Notes under the pieces: model-generated | Database searches by the model: none | What the model was told of the DNA's origin: nothing | Seen by the model: the letters and a program-made list of their open reading frames with translations, nothing else | Made by a program: the position numbers and the translations under genes | Assembly (NCBI GenBank): GCA_011799875.1 | Contig: CM022297.1 | Location: 536,271,479 to 536,335,478, forward strand | DNA: 64,000 nt | Reading direction: 5' to 3' | Origin: Thinopyrum elongatum | Taxonomy: Eukaryota; Streptophyta; Magnoliopsida; Poales; Poaceae | Shown here: piece by piece, positions 11,305 through 23,605 of the stretch | Position numbering within the stretch: the stretch's first letter is position 1 | How the letters are laid out: each line of letters begins with the position of its first letter

Positions 11305-12238
11305 AGTTCAGAGCAGTTTCACATTTGGTTAGTTGGCATGACTCCTTCATGAAAATCAGTTGTTCGGTATGGTTGAGATATTTTAGTTTTGGGCAGTGAG
11401 TTGAATAAGTCCTACATCTACTCCAATTTGGTTTTCTTATAAGTTGGCGTCCAGGTGCATGCGATTTTGTGGCTTTGAACAATGTAGGCTACCATTCACT
11501 TCTGAAAAAAAGTAAGCTACCCTTCAATCCGTTATGATTTTGATGCAATTGAAATGGTTATTATCTCATTTGTTATTTGAAATGGTAATCTCTTGTTGTA
11601 GTATTATTATATGTTGGCGCCGACTTCTCTAGTTGTTGTATCTTGTGTGTACGAACAAGATTTGCGAAACAATATGCATGCATGGTGTTCCACTGACGGT
11701 TCCAAACAATATGTGCTAGACCGAGTTACGGAATCCTAACTTTTCTAGGGAGAGAAAACAACACACCTAATGTCATGACATGTTTGTAGTTACGACATCG
11801 CATGTGATGTCATGCGGGTTCGCCGTTCATTACTATCACTCATGCAACCTGTCGTGTGTGATGTTTGTTCTTGTTCTGACTAGCTAAGCTAGCAGTCCAT
11901 GGCCAATATGTCTGTCTTGGATCCACGTTGTTGTATGGCTGAAACAATTTCTGAAAAATCCGCCTAGTAGCATTCTGAATTGGACATGGAGTTCTTAAAT
12001 ATGCAAACTGAACTCTGTTCAAACTGCTAAAGCAAAGTCAAATGTGTGTCTGACTAATAGAAGAGGTTAACTTGGACTTGGTCGAGCAAGACCAGATGCA
12101 CAATGCCAGCTGACTAGGTGAGTGTTTCCTCTTTACATGCAACATTCTAAATTGTGAGCATTACGAATCTTCCGCCTGCCGGTGTACATATTCTGATGAT
12201 GTAAATTGAGGGCAAGCGGACCCGATTACAAAACGGAG
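11305..12238. other. 3' flank of the F-box gene, nothing recognised
   Basis: AT-rich sequence with only short chance frames. No transposon ends, tandem repeats or coding similarity were recognised. It presumably contains the 3' UTR of the F-box gene. Confidence 0.5.
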
Positions 12239-12900
12239 CACTGGGATTACATATTCTGATGATGGTATGCTCTCACTCTGTGTATCATCGCCTTCCTGAT
12301 TTGATGGCTGGCTATCAGGCTGATCATCTTGGACATGTCACTCTGCTTGGTTGATGGGCTCTGCACTTGAAAATCACCTGCAAGCTGTACTCTGAACTTC
12401 TGAAGGGGGCAAGACAAGTTGTCGATGTCGAATCCATTGACTGGGTTGCTGGATTCTTTTCTTCAGCAGTGTCGGCTCCGAGCGATGACGACGAAAACGG
12501 TATTTGTAGCACAGGATCCTGACTCTTGTGGACGTGATTGCAGCACCACACTCCGAGGCCATAGAACGCACGCTCGCCCTGCAAATACATACTGTATGTA
12601 CCAACTGATTCAGTAAGCGTTCAGTTTTTTGCTCACTGAAAAAATACAGTTGGACAGTCTTCAGTTATAGTTCGAGGAACGTCGGCCGGCCGGCCACCAT
12701 CCCTGGCGTTGTGGCCGGCGGCTGCCGTGGCCCCCGGTTTTCTGGTTACAGCTGAGCAACGTCTCAAGGTCCTACTCGCACGCTCTCCCGAATCACACTC
12801 TGAAGACAGTGTTGACTGGAAGTAGACACGAAACGGTTCAGTCGTTCAACGGCCCGGATGCTGTCGGACAAAAGATGAAGATTTACAGCTTCAGTTCAAA
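12239..12900 (+). repeat. Relic of the 3' flank of a CXC gene
   Basis: TTACATATTCTGATGAT, GCAAGCTGTACTCTGAA, a TTCAGTAAGCGTTCAG block and GCTCGGATGCT-type text occur in the same order downstream of CXC genes A (21495-22770), B (27670 region) and C (58369-58930). No CXC exon is present here. It marks a fourth cluster unit whose coding part has been lost. Confidence 0.65.
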
Positions 12901-12929
12901 GCGTCGGCCTTTATGTTGTCTCAATAATA

Positions 12930-13052
12930 CTCCCTCCGTCTCAAAATTCTTGTCTTAAATTTGTCTAGATACGGATGTATCTAATACTAAAACGTGACTT
13001 GATACATCCGTATCTAGACAAATCTAAGACAAGAATTTTGGGACGGAGGGAG
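12930..13052. mobile_element. Stowaway MITE, complete
   Basis: Perfect-looking inverted repeats starting CTCCCTCCGTCTCAAAATTC, 123 bp in all, flanked by TA at 12928-12929 and 13053-13054. The whole element folds as one long hairpin (TAGATACGGATGTATC against its complement in the middle). Confidence 0.93.
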
Positions 13053-13679
13053 TAGAACTGTATTATCAGAGTGAGTTAACTAAAGTGCTCAAAACAAGAG
13101 TGAGTTAACTGAAAGTAAACAAAGTCCCTTAAAAAAACTCCCTGTAAACAAATCCTCGATTGTGCTCTACTGTCACACCATATATGTTGGCAATTGGCGT
13201 GAATAAGAAGTAAGAAATTGTTTGCACATGAACACGTCATTGTGTATTCTCGACGCCTGGATGATGCACCGCAGTTTACGTCAAAGGAGCCTCGCGGGAA
13301 GCACGATTCAGAGCAACCTTTACTAAAAAAATAGACGACTTGTCTTTATTTATAGGCCAGCGCAAGCCTCGGCCAGAGAACACCGGCCGCCTAGCAGCGC
13401 TCAAACAAGAATGCGCCAAAGGGAGTAAGGAAGAGGCTGGTAGGACATGATGGCTCGGTGAACATACAGGGGCACAACCCGTACAACTTGGTATTGTGTC
13501 GGGGAAGGTTCTTCAGATCGAGCAAGGGGCTTTAGCTCAATTGATGGCAATGTTTTGTGCACGGATGGTAAAGTGTCGATCATCAAGAGAAGAAGGCAAG
13601 GAGAACGGGATGCATAGGAGGGTGATGATTTTATGAATGAAGTGGTCTCCCATGAGGAGGATCACCGGGCCCAATGAGC
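13053..13679. other. Intergenic, nothing recognised
   Basis: No transposon termini and no convincing frame. It ends where LINE endonuclease similarity begins. Confidence 0.4.
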
Positions 13680-16265
13680 ACCCAGTGTTGGAATTATTGC
13701 GTGATTGGCGTCCCCATGACAGTCAAGAGCTCAAAGAGCTCATTTGGGAGTGTGCGTTGGAGGTGGTATGTTTGTTCTAAGCGCAGCTGTCGAAACATTG
13801 GGTGGAAAGCCTCACAAGTGTGTTGGGTTATGATGAAGGTATATGGTGGCTAGCAGTGGGAGAAGTGGAGGTTTTGTCGTGTTCTGGAGGAGCCCGGTAA
13901 CCTTAAGATTGCTGAATTTTCCGAAGTATACACTGAGACAGCTTGGCCTAACCAGAAAAGGAAGAGTGGAGATTAACTTGTTTTTATGGCGAGGCAAACA
14001 GAAGATTACGACAGAAAAAATGGTGGGCTTGCATTGGAGATTGTAGTGAGATTCTTCGAAGGGGAGAACAATTGGTGCCAAATGAGAGGGATGTTGTGTA
14101 GATGGTAGGGTTCAGGGAGGCGGTTGATGTGTTGTGGGATATATGATCTGGTTTATATTGGAGTTGACTAGAATTTTGAGAAGAAGGTGGCGGGTCATTA
14201 TTGTCGAGTCCGCTTGGATAGGGCGCTGGCGACAGCAAGTTGGTGCGCCATGTTCCCTTTTGCATCGTTGTGGCACCTAGTCGCAGCTAAGTCAGTTCAT
14301 TCGACCATAATTGTATTTAATGATATGGGCACTGCAAATAGGAGGATAGCTCTGATTGACCTTTCTGTTATGAGCAGATGTGGGAGATTCATGTTGATTT
14401 CTTTCTGATGCTTGAAAAGGTGTGGTGAGTAGGGGGGAAGACCAAGTCTGTCATTGATATGAATCAAAAAATTGAAGCAGTGGCAGGTTTGTTTGCTGCA
14501 TGGGGGGAGGTATCTTTTGGCCATGTCAGGAGTGAATTATGAGCACTAAAAAGCAGACTTTAAGAGCTTAGATCTGAACCAAAACCGGCAAGGCCAGTCT
14601 TATGAGGAGAAGAAAATCGAGCATCGAATTGTGGAGGTGGACTATAGGGAGGAAATTATGTGGAGACAAAGGTCCCAAATCAAATGGTCGGAAGAAGGGG
14701 ACGGGAGCACAATTTTTTTTCATCGGAAGGCATCTATGAGGAAGAGGAAGAATACAATTGATCAACTGAAGCGTGATGACGGAACCACATGTGATAGTGA
14801 TATTGAGACCGGGTAATGGTTACATATTTCTATAAAAAAAAACTTTATACTTCCGAGGAGACAGTGGGAATGGAGGAAGTATTATCTCATATACCTTGTA
14901 AGTTTACTAATGAAATGAATGATATGCTTTGTGCCCCCTTTTCCAAATGTCCCTACAAAGGTTCCGGGACTTGATGGTTTTTCGATGCATTTTTTCCAAA
15001 GGAATTGGGGTTTGTGTGGTGATGAAATTACCGAGATGGTTTTGCGAGTACTTAATGGTATAGAGTCTCCGGAGGTTATAAATAAACGTTCATCATTCTT
15101 ATCCCTTAGGTAAAATAACTCAACCTCTTTAGTTAGTCTCTGCAATGTAATCTTTGGGATTATATATGAAGTGGCTAACCAGCTAAAAAAGATCTCACCG
15201 GAGATTATTTCCCAAGAGCAATCCACTTTCATCCCAAGCATGCTGATCACTGACAATGTGATTGTTGCATATGAGTGCCTTCATTTTATGAAAGTATCAA
15301 AAAGAAAAATAACGCTCATTGTGCATTGAAGCTAGATATGATGAAAGCTTACGATATAGTTGAATGGAACTATACTGAGGCAACAATATTGAAAAATGGC
15401 TTGCATCCAAGCCGGGTCTGGAAAGTTATGCAAGGTGCAACTACTGTATCTTTTTCGGTCCTACTAAATGAGGTCTGGTTTGAGGAGTTCAAGCCAACTC
15501 GGGATATTAGGTAGGGTGGCCCCATTTCAACTTACCTTTTCTTATTGGTGGCTGTTTTTTTTCTTGTTTATTAAAGGCCAAGAGTGATAATAAAGATGTC
15601 AGAGGTGTGATGGCTGCACCCTCGGCACATCTGTTTAATCACATTCTGTTTGCTGATGATAATTTAAATTTGGTGATGTTTAAAGCAAATCTTGAAGGAT
15701 ATACGATCATAAGGGACACTGATAAGGAGTATTGTAATGCCTTTGGTTATAGAAGGTAAACATGGCTAATCTTCCATCTTCTTTGGAAATTGCCGGAGGA
15801 CAATAGGAACATGATCAAGCACACTAAATGTACCTAATGAGATGTTGGTTGAACCGTACGTTGGTTTACTGTCTGATGTGGGGAGGTGCAACAATGAATC
15901 TTTTCAATACCTCAAGGACTGAATATCGGTGAAGGTGCAAGGGTGGATAGAGAAGTCTATGCCATCGTTGGGAAAAATAAATCTTGATCAAGTCGGTAGT
16001 GCAAGAAATCCTCACGTACTCCATGTTATGCTTTATAATGCCAAGAGATTTATGTAATCATATTGACACCATGCTCAAGAAATTGTATTGGGGATTTAAG
16101 GATGGCATGCGGAAAACTGTGTGGGTCTCATGGGAGGATGTGACAATGCCAAAGTATATAGGCAGTTGGGGTTTTTGTGACACCGAGCTCTTTAGCTTGG
16201 CCATGTTGGCGAAGCATGGATGGAAAATTCTACAAGAGCCCGAGTCTCTTAATAATTCACATTCA
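13680..16265 (+). pseudogene. L1-type LINE ORF2 pseudogene (endonuclease, RT)
   Basis: Pieces appear in the right order in all three frames. Endonuclease remnants: QELKELIWECALE near 13730, SGGFVVFWRSPVTLRLL near 13860, and VRLDRALATASWCAMFP near 14210. Linker: MWRQRSQIKWSEEGDGSTIF near 14658. RT: KVPGLDGFSMHFF near 14955, QEQSTFIPSMLITDN near 15220, LKLDMMKAYDIVEWNY near 15330, GGPISTYLFLLVAV near 15517, and the catalytic FADD at 15649-15660. A downstream block reads WVSWEDVTMPKYIGSWGFCD near 16120. Many stops and frameshifts make it dead. Its 3' end meets the upstream edge of CXC gene A, where similarity to the gene B upstream flank starts. Confidence 0.85.
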
Positions 16266-16430
16266 AAAATTGACAAAAAACTTTGGATTTGGAATTTTTG
16301 AGGGTTTTTTTTTGTTTTGAGAGATTTTTTATTTTTGAGGGGATTTTTTTGAGGGAACAGGATGGTCTTCGACGGAAGAGCTAGTCTTGGGCTGGGCCTC
16401 GTTCCACCAAGGCCGGCCTAGTAGTTTGCG

Positions 16431-16837
16431 GTGGGAATCCGAGCCCAGCCCAACCAACAAGGCTCCTCCTTTGGTTTCGTTCGGCTTATAGCCGAGGCGG
16501 AGCCGCGGAGGAGGCGGTGCTGCTTTGCTTCGCTTCGCGGGAGGGAGGGAAAGTCGGCCACCTTCCCGCTGCCGGCGTCGGCGTCGGCGTCGCCGTCGGT
16601 CACGTCTCCGCCCGCAGGTGAGCCGCCGGCCTCCTCCCACCCCTCCCCTCCCCCTCCGCCTCCTCCGCCTAGGGTTTTGTGCTTCGCCAACCAGAGCTGA
16701 CGAGCATTTCCCCCGTTCCGTTGTTCGTCGCAGCCGCAGGCACCGCCGCCGCTTCGCTCCTCCTCTCCGGCGAGCTCGGCGACTCCCTCACGGCGGAATC
16801 CGCCGCTCCTCCCGCTTCCGCACGTCCGCAGGTGCAG
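16431..16837 (+). other. CXC gene A: predicted non-coding leader exons
   Basis: A GC-rich leader matches 23206-23605 upstream of gene B. Predicted exon 1 ends at 16617 (CGCAG before GTGAGCC). Predicted exon 2 runs 16734-16837, after TTCGTCGCAG and before GTGAGAAGC. Both donor and acceptor sites are conserved in gene B. Long open frames here on both strands are low-complexity Pro/Arg/Ser text and differ between A and B by frameshifting indels, so I treat the region as 5' UTR. A roughly 2.9-kb intron then leads to the first coding exon. Confidence 0.5.
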
Positions 16838-17129
16838 GTGAGAAGCGCGCGCCCCCACCTCCCTCCCCCTCCCCGCCTCCCGCAGCAGCGCCATCCCCTG
16901 CTCGTAGTCAGCAGTTAATCGGCGGACGGAGGGCCCGCGCTTCCGGCCGGGCGCCGTACGCTCCGCGGCGGAAGTTCGCATTTGGGATGGGGATTTTGGC
17001 CGGGAAGGTTGTGCGGTGAACTGTTTTTGGCAGGGAATGTTTCTGCTAAGTCCTCTTGGCCGACAGATCGTTTCTGCTAACTTTGGCCGGGATTTAGGAT
17101 CGGGATTCTGGCCGGGATTCCCGTCCCGG

Positions 17130-19230
17130 GCTACCGGCTGTTCTGTTCTTAGTTATTAGGTATCATATTACTTGAGTTCTTAAGTTATTGCTGTGATTAG
17201 TGAATCATGCCAATGATGCTTGCTAGTGTATTCCGAATTTCCGAGCAGATAGAGCCGCCATGGCTGTATTGGTTTGTTACTTGTTAGTGTATTCCGTGCA
17301 GATATTGCAACTGATTACTTGATGCTGTGGTGATCTATTTACCGAGTGGCATGCAATTTTACTTGACTTGTTCTTAGTGCGTTGCTTAGCCCAATTTGTG
17401 TGCACATTGCTGTAAGATGAGCTGTGCTGTGTGGTGTTCCTTTACAATGATAGACTCTGTCTTTCCTGCATTCGGATGCATTCTTAATTAAGTGACCTGC
17501 TGATGTTGAGATAATTCATGAATGCTTGCTAATGGTGCCACCGACTTTTTTGTTTGTTAGCGTATTCTGAGCAAAAAATCTTTAAGATTATCTTAGATTC
17601 TGAGAAATTGGTTGCTGAACCAATTATATCTGTCAACCCTTGCTGAATGTTAAGTACTAGGTGTTTTATAGGATACAGATGCTATCACAAAGTTAATTAG
17701 TTTCAATTCTCCAGGCAAGCATTCATCTTCTTTTGATTGTCATTCATCTTGTATTGCGTCGAATGCAGTATGCAACCTACGGTGTAAAATGCTGGCTTAT
17801 TTCATATGCCAAGTGTATAGGTGGATACATGTATTTTCTGCCTAGACAAGATTGAGCGCGTGTTCTCCCGAATTAGTTCTAGTTCATTGTTGAGTATTTA
17901 TATTGCTTGCATTCTTACTTATTGTTGCGATTCATGAATGCTTGCCGATGGCGCCACGGCTGTTTTGTTTGTGACTTTATTCCAAGCAGATATTGCAAGT
18001 GATTGCTTGCGCTCTGGTGATCTTCTTACCGAGAGGCATGTTATTTCACTTGACTTGTTTTTAGTGCGTTGCATAACTCAATTTGTGTGCACATTGCTGT
18101 AGGGTGAGCTGTGTTGTGTGATGTTCCTTTATGATGATAGACTCTGTATTTCCTGCATTCGGTTGCATTTGTACCTGAGTCACCTGCTGATGTTGAGATT
18201 CATTTGCTAGTTTACTCACGTTCTAAGTTACTGGTATGATTCATGAATGCTTGCTAAGGGTGCCACCTACTGTATTGTTTGTTAGGTATTCTGAGCAAAA
18301 AATCCTTCTGATTTTGTTAGTTTCTGAGCAAAATTGCTTGCTGAACCCATTATATATCTATCAACCTTGGCTGAGTGTTAAGTAATGGGTGTTTTCTAGG
18401 ATACAGATGCTTTCACAAAGTTAATAGCTCTGATTCTCCAGGCAAGCATTCATCTTCTTTTGATTGACATTCGTCTTGCATTGCTCTGAATGCAGAATAC
18501 AACCTATGGTGTAAAATGCTGGCCTATTTCATACGCCAACCGTGTAGGTGGATGCATGTATTTGCTGCCTAGACAAGATTGCGCGCGCTGTGTTCTCCCG
18601 GATTAGTTCTAGTTCATCATTGAGTATAGTCTGTAAATTCTATGGGCATGGCGCACTTGGATGCATAATTAATGAACTATTTCATTTTATTAAATTTCTT
18701 GGTTCCTGCTCTAAACCATATGTATTGCACCTGCTGATGTTGAGATCCATCTGCTATAATGTATTGCACCTGTTAAATTTCTTGGTTACCGTATTCTCAA
18801 CAAAAAAATCCTACCAACTGTTTTGTTTGTTAGTGCATTCTCAGAAAAAAATCCTTCTGATTTTCTTAGTTTCTGAGCAAAATTGGTTGCCGAACCCATT
18901 ATATTTATCTCTCCCCTTGCTGAGTGTCAATATTCAGTTGCTTCCACAAAGTTAATTAGTCAAGTACTAGTTGGTTCATCTGCTATAATGTATAGTTTAC
19001 TTGAGTTCTTAGTTGCTGGCGTGGTTCGTGAATGCTTGCTAATGGTGCCACGACTGTTTTGTCCGTTACTGTATTCTGAGCAGATATTGCAGCTGATTGT
19101 TTGAGCTCTGGTGATCTTCTTACTGAATGGCATGCAATTTCACCTGACTTGTTTTGAGTGAGTTACCTAGCCCAACTTGTATGCAGACTGCTATAAGATG
19201 AGCTGTGCTGTGGGATGTTCTGTTGGAATT
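17130..19230 (+). repeat. Gene A intron: tandem modules
   Basis: The long intron is built of related modules. The marker TACCGAGTGGCATGCAATTT (or a close variant) occurs near 17339, 18028 and 19114. The second marker, GGCAAGCATTCATCTTC, occurs near 17713 and 18439. The same modules occur once or twice in genes B and C. Short open frames such as CLLRVPPTVLFVRYSEQ recur only because the DNA recurs; they do not keep one frame and are not considered genes. Confidence 0.7.
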
Positions 19231-19253
19231 AACTTACTGCATGGAGTGTACTA

Positions 19254-19414
19254 CTCCCTCCATTCCTAAATATTTGTCTTTCTAGAGATTTCAACAAGTG
19301 ACTACATACGGAGCAAAATGAGTGAATCTACACTCTAAAATATGTCTATATACATCCGTATGTGGTAGTCCATTTGAAATCTCTAGAAAGACAAATATTT
19401 AGGAACAGAGGGAG
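19254..19414. mobile_element. Stowaway MITE in the gene A intron
   Basis: 161 bp with inverted repeats CTCCCTCCATTCCTAAATAT and complement, flanked by TA (19252-19253, 19415-19416). Gene B has the uninterrupted site near 25328 (one TA between GGAGTATAC and GTACTTAC). Confidence 0.93.
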
Positions 19415-19793
19415 TAGTACTTACTATTTTGTTCGTTCCCAAGAAAGATTCTTGATGTGCTTTCGATGCTTTGCTGCTTTGTGATGATGAAAGCTGAACC
19501 TGAATGTCGATGGTATGTGTCGTCCAGAATTAGTTCTAGTTAATTGTTTGAGTTAGTTGTTCTCCTTTGCAATGGCGAATTGTTGGCAAGTTGGTGCCTC
19601 CTTCACAAATTGTGTAGCTGAACAGAAACAGTTCTTTTTCTTCACTTATCATTTGTACTAGTTTTGTTTTCCGGGCAAAAAAAAAAACCTACAGCTGATC
19701 GAATGCCTGAATCGATTTATCTCCCAATCAAGTACTATCTGTTTGATACTACATACTTAAAAATTGTGCATGACATTGCAGAGATACCTCGTC

Positions 19794-21086
19794 ATGTCAG
19801 CTGCTGTAGATAGTGCACGGAAGAGGTGCAGCTGTGGCAGCACCAAATGGCAGAACTTCAGCACCAAATGCCAGAACTTGTATGCACAGACACACTGGTT
19901 GAATTATATGAACCAGATCCATCCAATCAACTCGAAGGGAGTAGTAGTTAATTGGTAGTGCTGCTGTCTAACTGTTGCTTGTTGATATGCTGCGTGCAGA
20001 AAGTGCGCTTGTTTCAGGGATGGTTTGAGTTGCATTCATGGGCGATGCAAGTGCGAGGGCTGTGAGAACAATCCGGATGGGCGGGTAAGATATGCTTCTT
20101 TCTTAGAGCAGACTTCATTACTGAACATCATGCTGCTCTGGCCTCTGCCATGAACCTGAAAGAAATGTGTTGCAGGTATTCCAGGTCTATAATGCAGATA
20201 GTGGGCGGAAGAAGTGCAGCTGCAAGTTCACCAATTGCAAAACCAGGTATGCACAGACACACTGATTGAACTCTATGAACCGGATCCATCCAACCAACTA
20301 GTAGTTAATTGGTAGTGCTGCTATCTAACTGTTGCTTGTTGATATGCTGCGTGCAGCATGTGCATATGTTTCAGGGATGGTTTGCGTTGCCTTCATGGGC
20401 TATGCAAATGCCAGGACTGTGAGAACAATCCGGAGGGGCGGGTAAGATATGCTTCTTCCTTAGAGCACACTACATTCATGAACACCGTTCTGCTCTGGCC
20501 TCTGCCAAGAACCTGAAAGAAATGCGTTGCACTTATTCCAGGCCTATGAGGGTGGCAAGGGGTGCACGTGCCAGTCCAACAAATGCAAAACCATGAACTG
20601 TGGTTGCCTGAATGTATGCGCTCTACATGCACGGTCCTTCTTTGTTCTGCATTCTTGACTATTCAGAAACTAGACATGCTGCTGTTGCTTCTCTGATCTT
20701 GACTGAAATTCTTCTTTTCCTGAAGCGCGGGGCCAGGTGCACCTTAAAATGCAGTTGCCAAGGGTGCGAAAATGGAAAAGGGACCGGAGGGGGTGAGCAA
20801 CCACATTCTCCTCTCTTTATGTGTGACTCCTTGTTTGCATGATGGATCACGCTCGTGTATTTGTCTCTGCTGTTCTGCGTGTAGAAGCAGCCGATAAGTC
20901 CAATGCTGGACCAGGCGGGCAGGGAGGTACCATCAGCAGCGGCGAGGCCGTCGAACCGTCCAGCAAACGGCCAAAACTCAAGGTAAGTTTGTGCCTCTTC
21001 TTACTTGTGCAGAGAAAGTGTAGTGTATGCATGTCTGTTGAGGGATAAGCAACTAACCCTGGTGATATGCCCCTTTTGTGCAGTGA
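19794..21086 (+). CDS. CXC gene A: small protein with three tesmin/TSO1-like CXC motifs
   Basis: Predicted coding exons: 19794-19879, 20000-20084, 20185-20246, 20357-20441, 20542-20613, 20726-20792, 20888-20982, with TGA at the start of the last exon (21084-21086). All junctions are GT-AG and the joined frame is open for about 184 residues. Motif 2 is C-x-C-x4-C-x4-C-x-C-x6-C-x4-C-x-C-x2-C; motif 3 is the same with x3 before the last CxC. Motif 1 has x11 instead of x4, owing to a 21-bp tandem duplication. CXC pairs in LIN54/TCX proteins bind zinc and DNA in the nucleus. Here the DNA-contacting Tyr before the fourth Cys is Lys, Met or Asn. The tail is Gly/Ser-rich, ending KRPKLK, a possible nuclear signal. 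Function is unknown. Confidence 0.72.
19839..19880 (+). repeat. 21-bp tandem duplication inside CXC motif 1 of gene A
   Basis: Two adjacent 21-nt units (19839-19859 and 19860-19880) differ at two positions. They encode STKWQNF and STKCQNL, so the first unit has Trp (TGG) where the second keeps the motif Cys (TGC). The last base of unit 2 is already the G of the intron donor. Confidence 0.9.
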
Positions 21087-23140
21087 TGACAGTAGGCTTG
21101 AGACATACCATAGCATGATGCAAGTCACCTTACATACTTACCATCCTCAAGACAGTAGGCTTCCTTGTAATGATTACTCGAAGCAAGCACGGCGAGAACT
21201 CCATGATCTGCGATGTCGTTAGCCTCAGGGGGCTTTGGTGGACCCCTAGCTCTTGATCAGACTGATAGATACTTGATACATATATACTCCTGTAGGAATC
21301 GTTGCTCTCATCGGTTGCCATCCATACTCCATACATACTATCTGGAAAGGGGTGCTTCAGCTCGTTCTTATGCATACATACTTCCTGCAAATGATTTCTC
21401 TCTTATAAACTTTAGGAATATTCTGGTGGTGTTTGTAATCCAAACTGGTATGCGTAGACAAAGAGGCCCTGGTGGCATTGTTTCTGCATTGCGTTACATA
21501 TTCTGATGATATGCTCTCCTCCTGTTTGCATCATCATCTTGCAGTCTGCTTGTTTTATGCTCTGCTTGAAAATTGCTTGTGAGCTTTACTCTGGTCTCTG
21601 AAGGAGGCAAAACAAGTTCTCCATCATCATCTCCGTTCCTAAATATAAGTCTTTCTTAGAGATTCAATGTGATATATATATAGAGGGAATCGCATCGACG
21701 TTAATCCTTGTACCTACCAGCTGCCACCTCTGTTTTTAAATCTAAGACGTTTTTGCAGTTTACTCAGAACAGAGGGTGTATTTATTTCTGGAAGAATTCT
21801 ACGTACGAACTACTCCACAATGCAAGGATTCGAGCATCAAACACGAGATGCTTACAAGATCTTCTAGGCCACCTTTTCCAGTCCTAGCCAACCTCCACCG
21901 AAAGACCATCGTCGACTCAGCTTCATGCCCTCGCTGCGAGATATGATATTTGCTATGAGATCGCTCACCACCCTCGCCGGGTGGTTGACGCCCCTTACGA
22001 CTCTATGGGGATGTTTAATTCCCACATAGCTCTTCTTTGTTCCCTAGCTGCTCAGGTTTAGCTGAATCTCGGCATTGTGGATCCATCCTGCACGGACATC
22101 ATCATGACGTCCGCTCGCCCCTGGCCTCAACCCCAACATCTGACCATTGGTGGATCTCATCATTCTACGGAATATATAGGACTCAACAAACACCATGGCT
22201 TTCAACTCCGACATTTTTTTAATCTCGAATCACTATTTGGAATATTGTGCATGATTTCTCCCTATGGACTACACAGTTAAAAGACTTAGCAAATAGGGAT
22301 GTTGCCAAGTTTTGGCCGTATTCCTATCCTCCCGCCTTGATGCTCTCATGTAATGGATACTATTGTGTTTGATTGGAGTAATATATTCAGGTGAGGAAGC
22401 TCTTCCCCCATGACCGTTAAAAAATATCATTTTTCAGTCCCGCTTCTCTAGCTGAACCGACGACGAGGCTAGCACGGGCGGGGAGCACTCTTCCTTTCAT
22501 GGTGTTGCAGCTTTGAATGGTGAGTCATAACAGAAACGCTCCAAAATGTAAACCACAATGGGGATAATATGACTAGAAAAGAAAGACATGCTTGGCTGGT
22601 GGCAGCGGACATCGCCTACTTGGCGGAGTGATAATTGCAACCCTCTCCTCTATCTCACTCTAAACATTGGTGTTCGCTGGAAGTTGACGCTAAACGGTCT
22701 AGTCGTCTAACAACTCGGATGCTCTTAGACAGGAGATAAAGATCTACGAGTTCGGCAGAAAGCGTTTTTTGCCGTTGAGTTCTATTACCTAATAGAACTG
22801 TATTAACAGAGAGAGTTTCTTTTTGTGGAGAGGGCTAAGGCTATATATTGGAGTACTGGGCGATGGTGAGGTCGGGGCTCGGGGTGGAGTAGCTCACCGG
22901 AATTTCACCACTAGCTAAGATGAATCAATTCAATCAACTCCTGGTCACTACAATATCAATCAATTCAATCATCAACTCCTAGTCACGGGAATTATTTTGA
23001 GCCACAGTATCAATCAATTCAATCAACTCCTAGTCACCACTAGCTAAGATGGATCAATCACAGAAATTCTAAATAATTTTTAATTCACTCTAATTTAATA
23101 ATTCAAATTTAAAAAATTGACAAAAACTTAGGATTTGGAT
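21087..23140. other. Gene A 3' UTR and spacer to gene B
   Basis: The proximal part (to about 21620) matches the 3' flanks of genes B and C and includes the likely 3' UTR. Near 21635 there is half of a Stowaway-like arm (CTCCGTTCCTAAATATAAGT). From about 21840 to 22440 there is unrecognised sequence. 22640-22800 again matches the flanks of the CXC genes. Confidence 0.5.
22923..23060. repeat. Short minisatellite, TCAATTCAATCAACTCC type
   Basis: Three imperfect copies of a unit containing TCAATTCAATCAACTCCTAG-like text, each followed by TCAC, lie just before the promoter-side similarity of gene B. GCTAAGATGGATCAAT and GCTAAGATGAATCAAT flank the array. Confidence 0.6.
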
Positions 23141-23205
23141 TTATTTTTTGAGAGAGTTTTTTAGGGTAATTTTTTGAGAGATAAGCAAGAGCCAGTCTTG
23201 GGCCG

Positions 23206-23605
23206 GGTCTCGTTCCAGCAATGCCGGCCCAGTAGTTTGCTGGGGGAATCCGAGCCCAGCCCAACCAACCAAGGCTCCTCCTCTGGTTTCGTTTGGCTTA
23301 TAGCCGAGGCGGAGCCGTGGAGGAGGCGGTGTTGCTTGGCTTCGCGGGAGGGAAAGTCGGCCACCTTCCCGCTGCCGGCGTCGGCGTCGGTCGCGCCTCG
23401 GCCCGCAGGTGAGCCGCCGGCCTCCTCTCGCCCCTCCCCTCCCCCTCCGCCTCCTCCGCCTAGGGTTTTGTTTCGTTGAGCTGACGAGCATTCCCCCCGT
23501 TCCATTGTTCGTCGCAGCCGCAGGCTCCTCCTCTCCGGCGAGCTCGGCGACTCCCTAGCCGCGGAATCCGACGCTCCTCCCGCCTCCGCACGTCCGCAGG
23601 TGCAG
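23206..23605 (+). other. CXC gene B: predicted non-coding leader exons
   Basis: Same layout as gene A: exon 1 ends at 23408 before GTGAGCC, and exon 2 runs 23518-23605 before GTGAGAAG. The alignment with gene A carries several indels not divisible by three, arguing that the region is UTR. Confidence 0.5.

Noticed and set aside
16329..17019. Long frames on both strands over the gene A leader
   Set aside because: The corresponding gene B frames are broken by indels and the text is Pro/Arg/Ser low-complexity, consistent with UTR.
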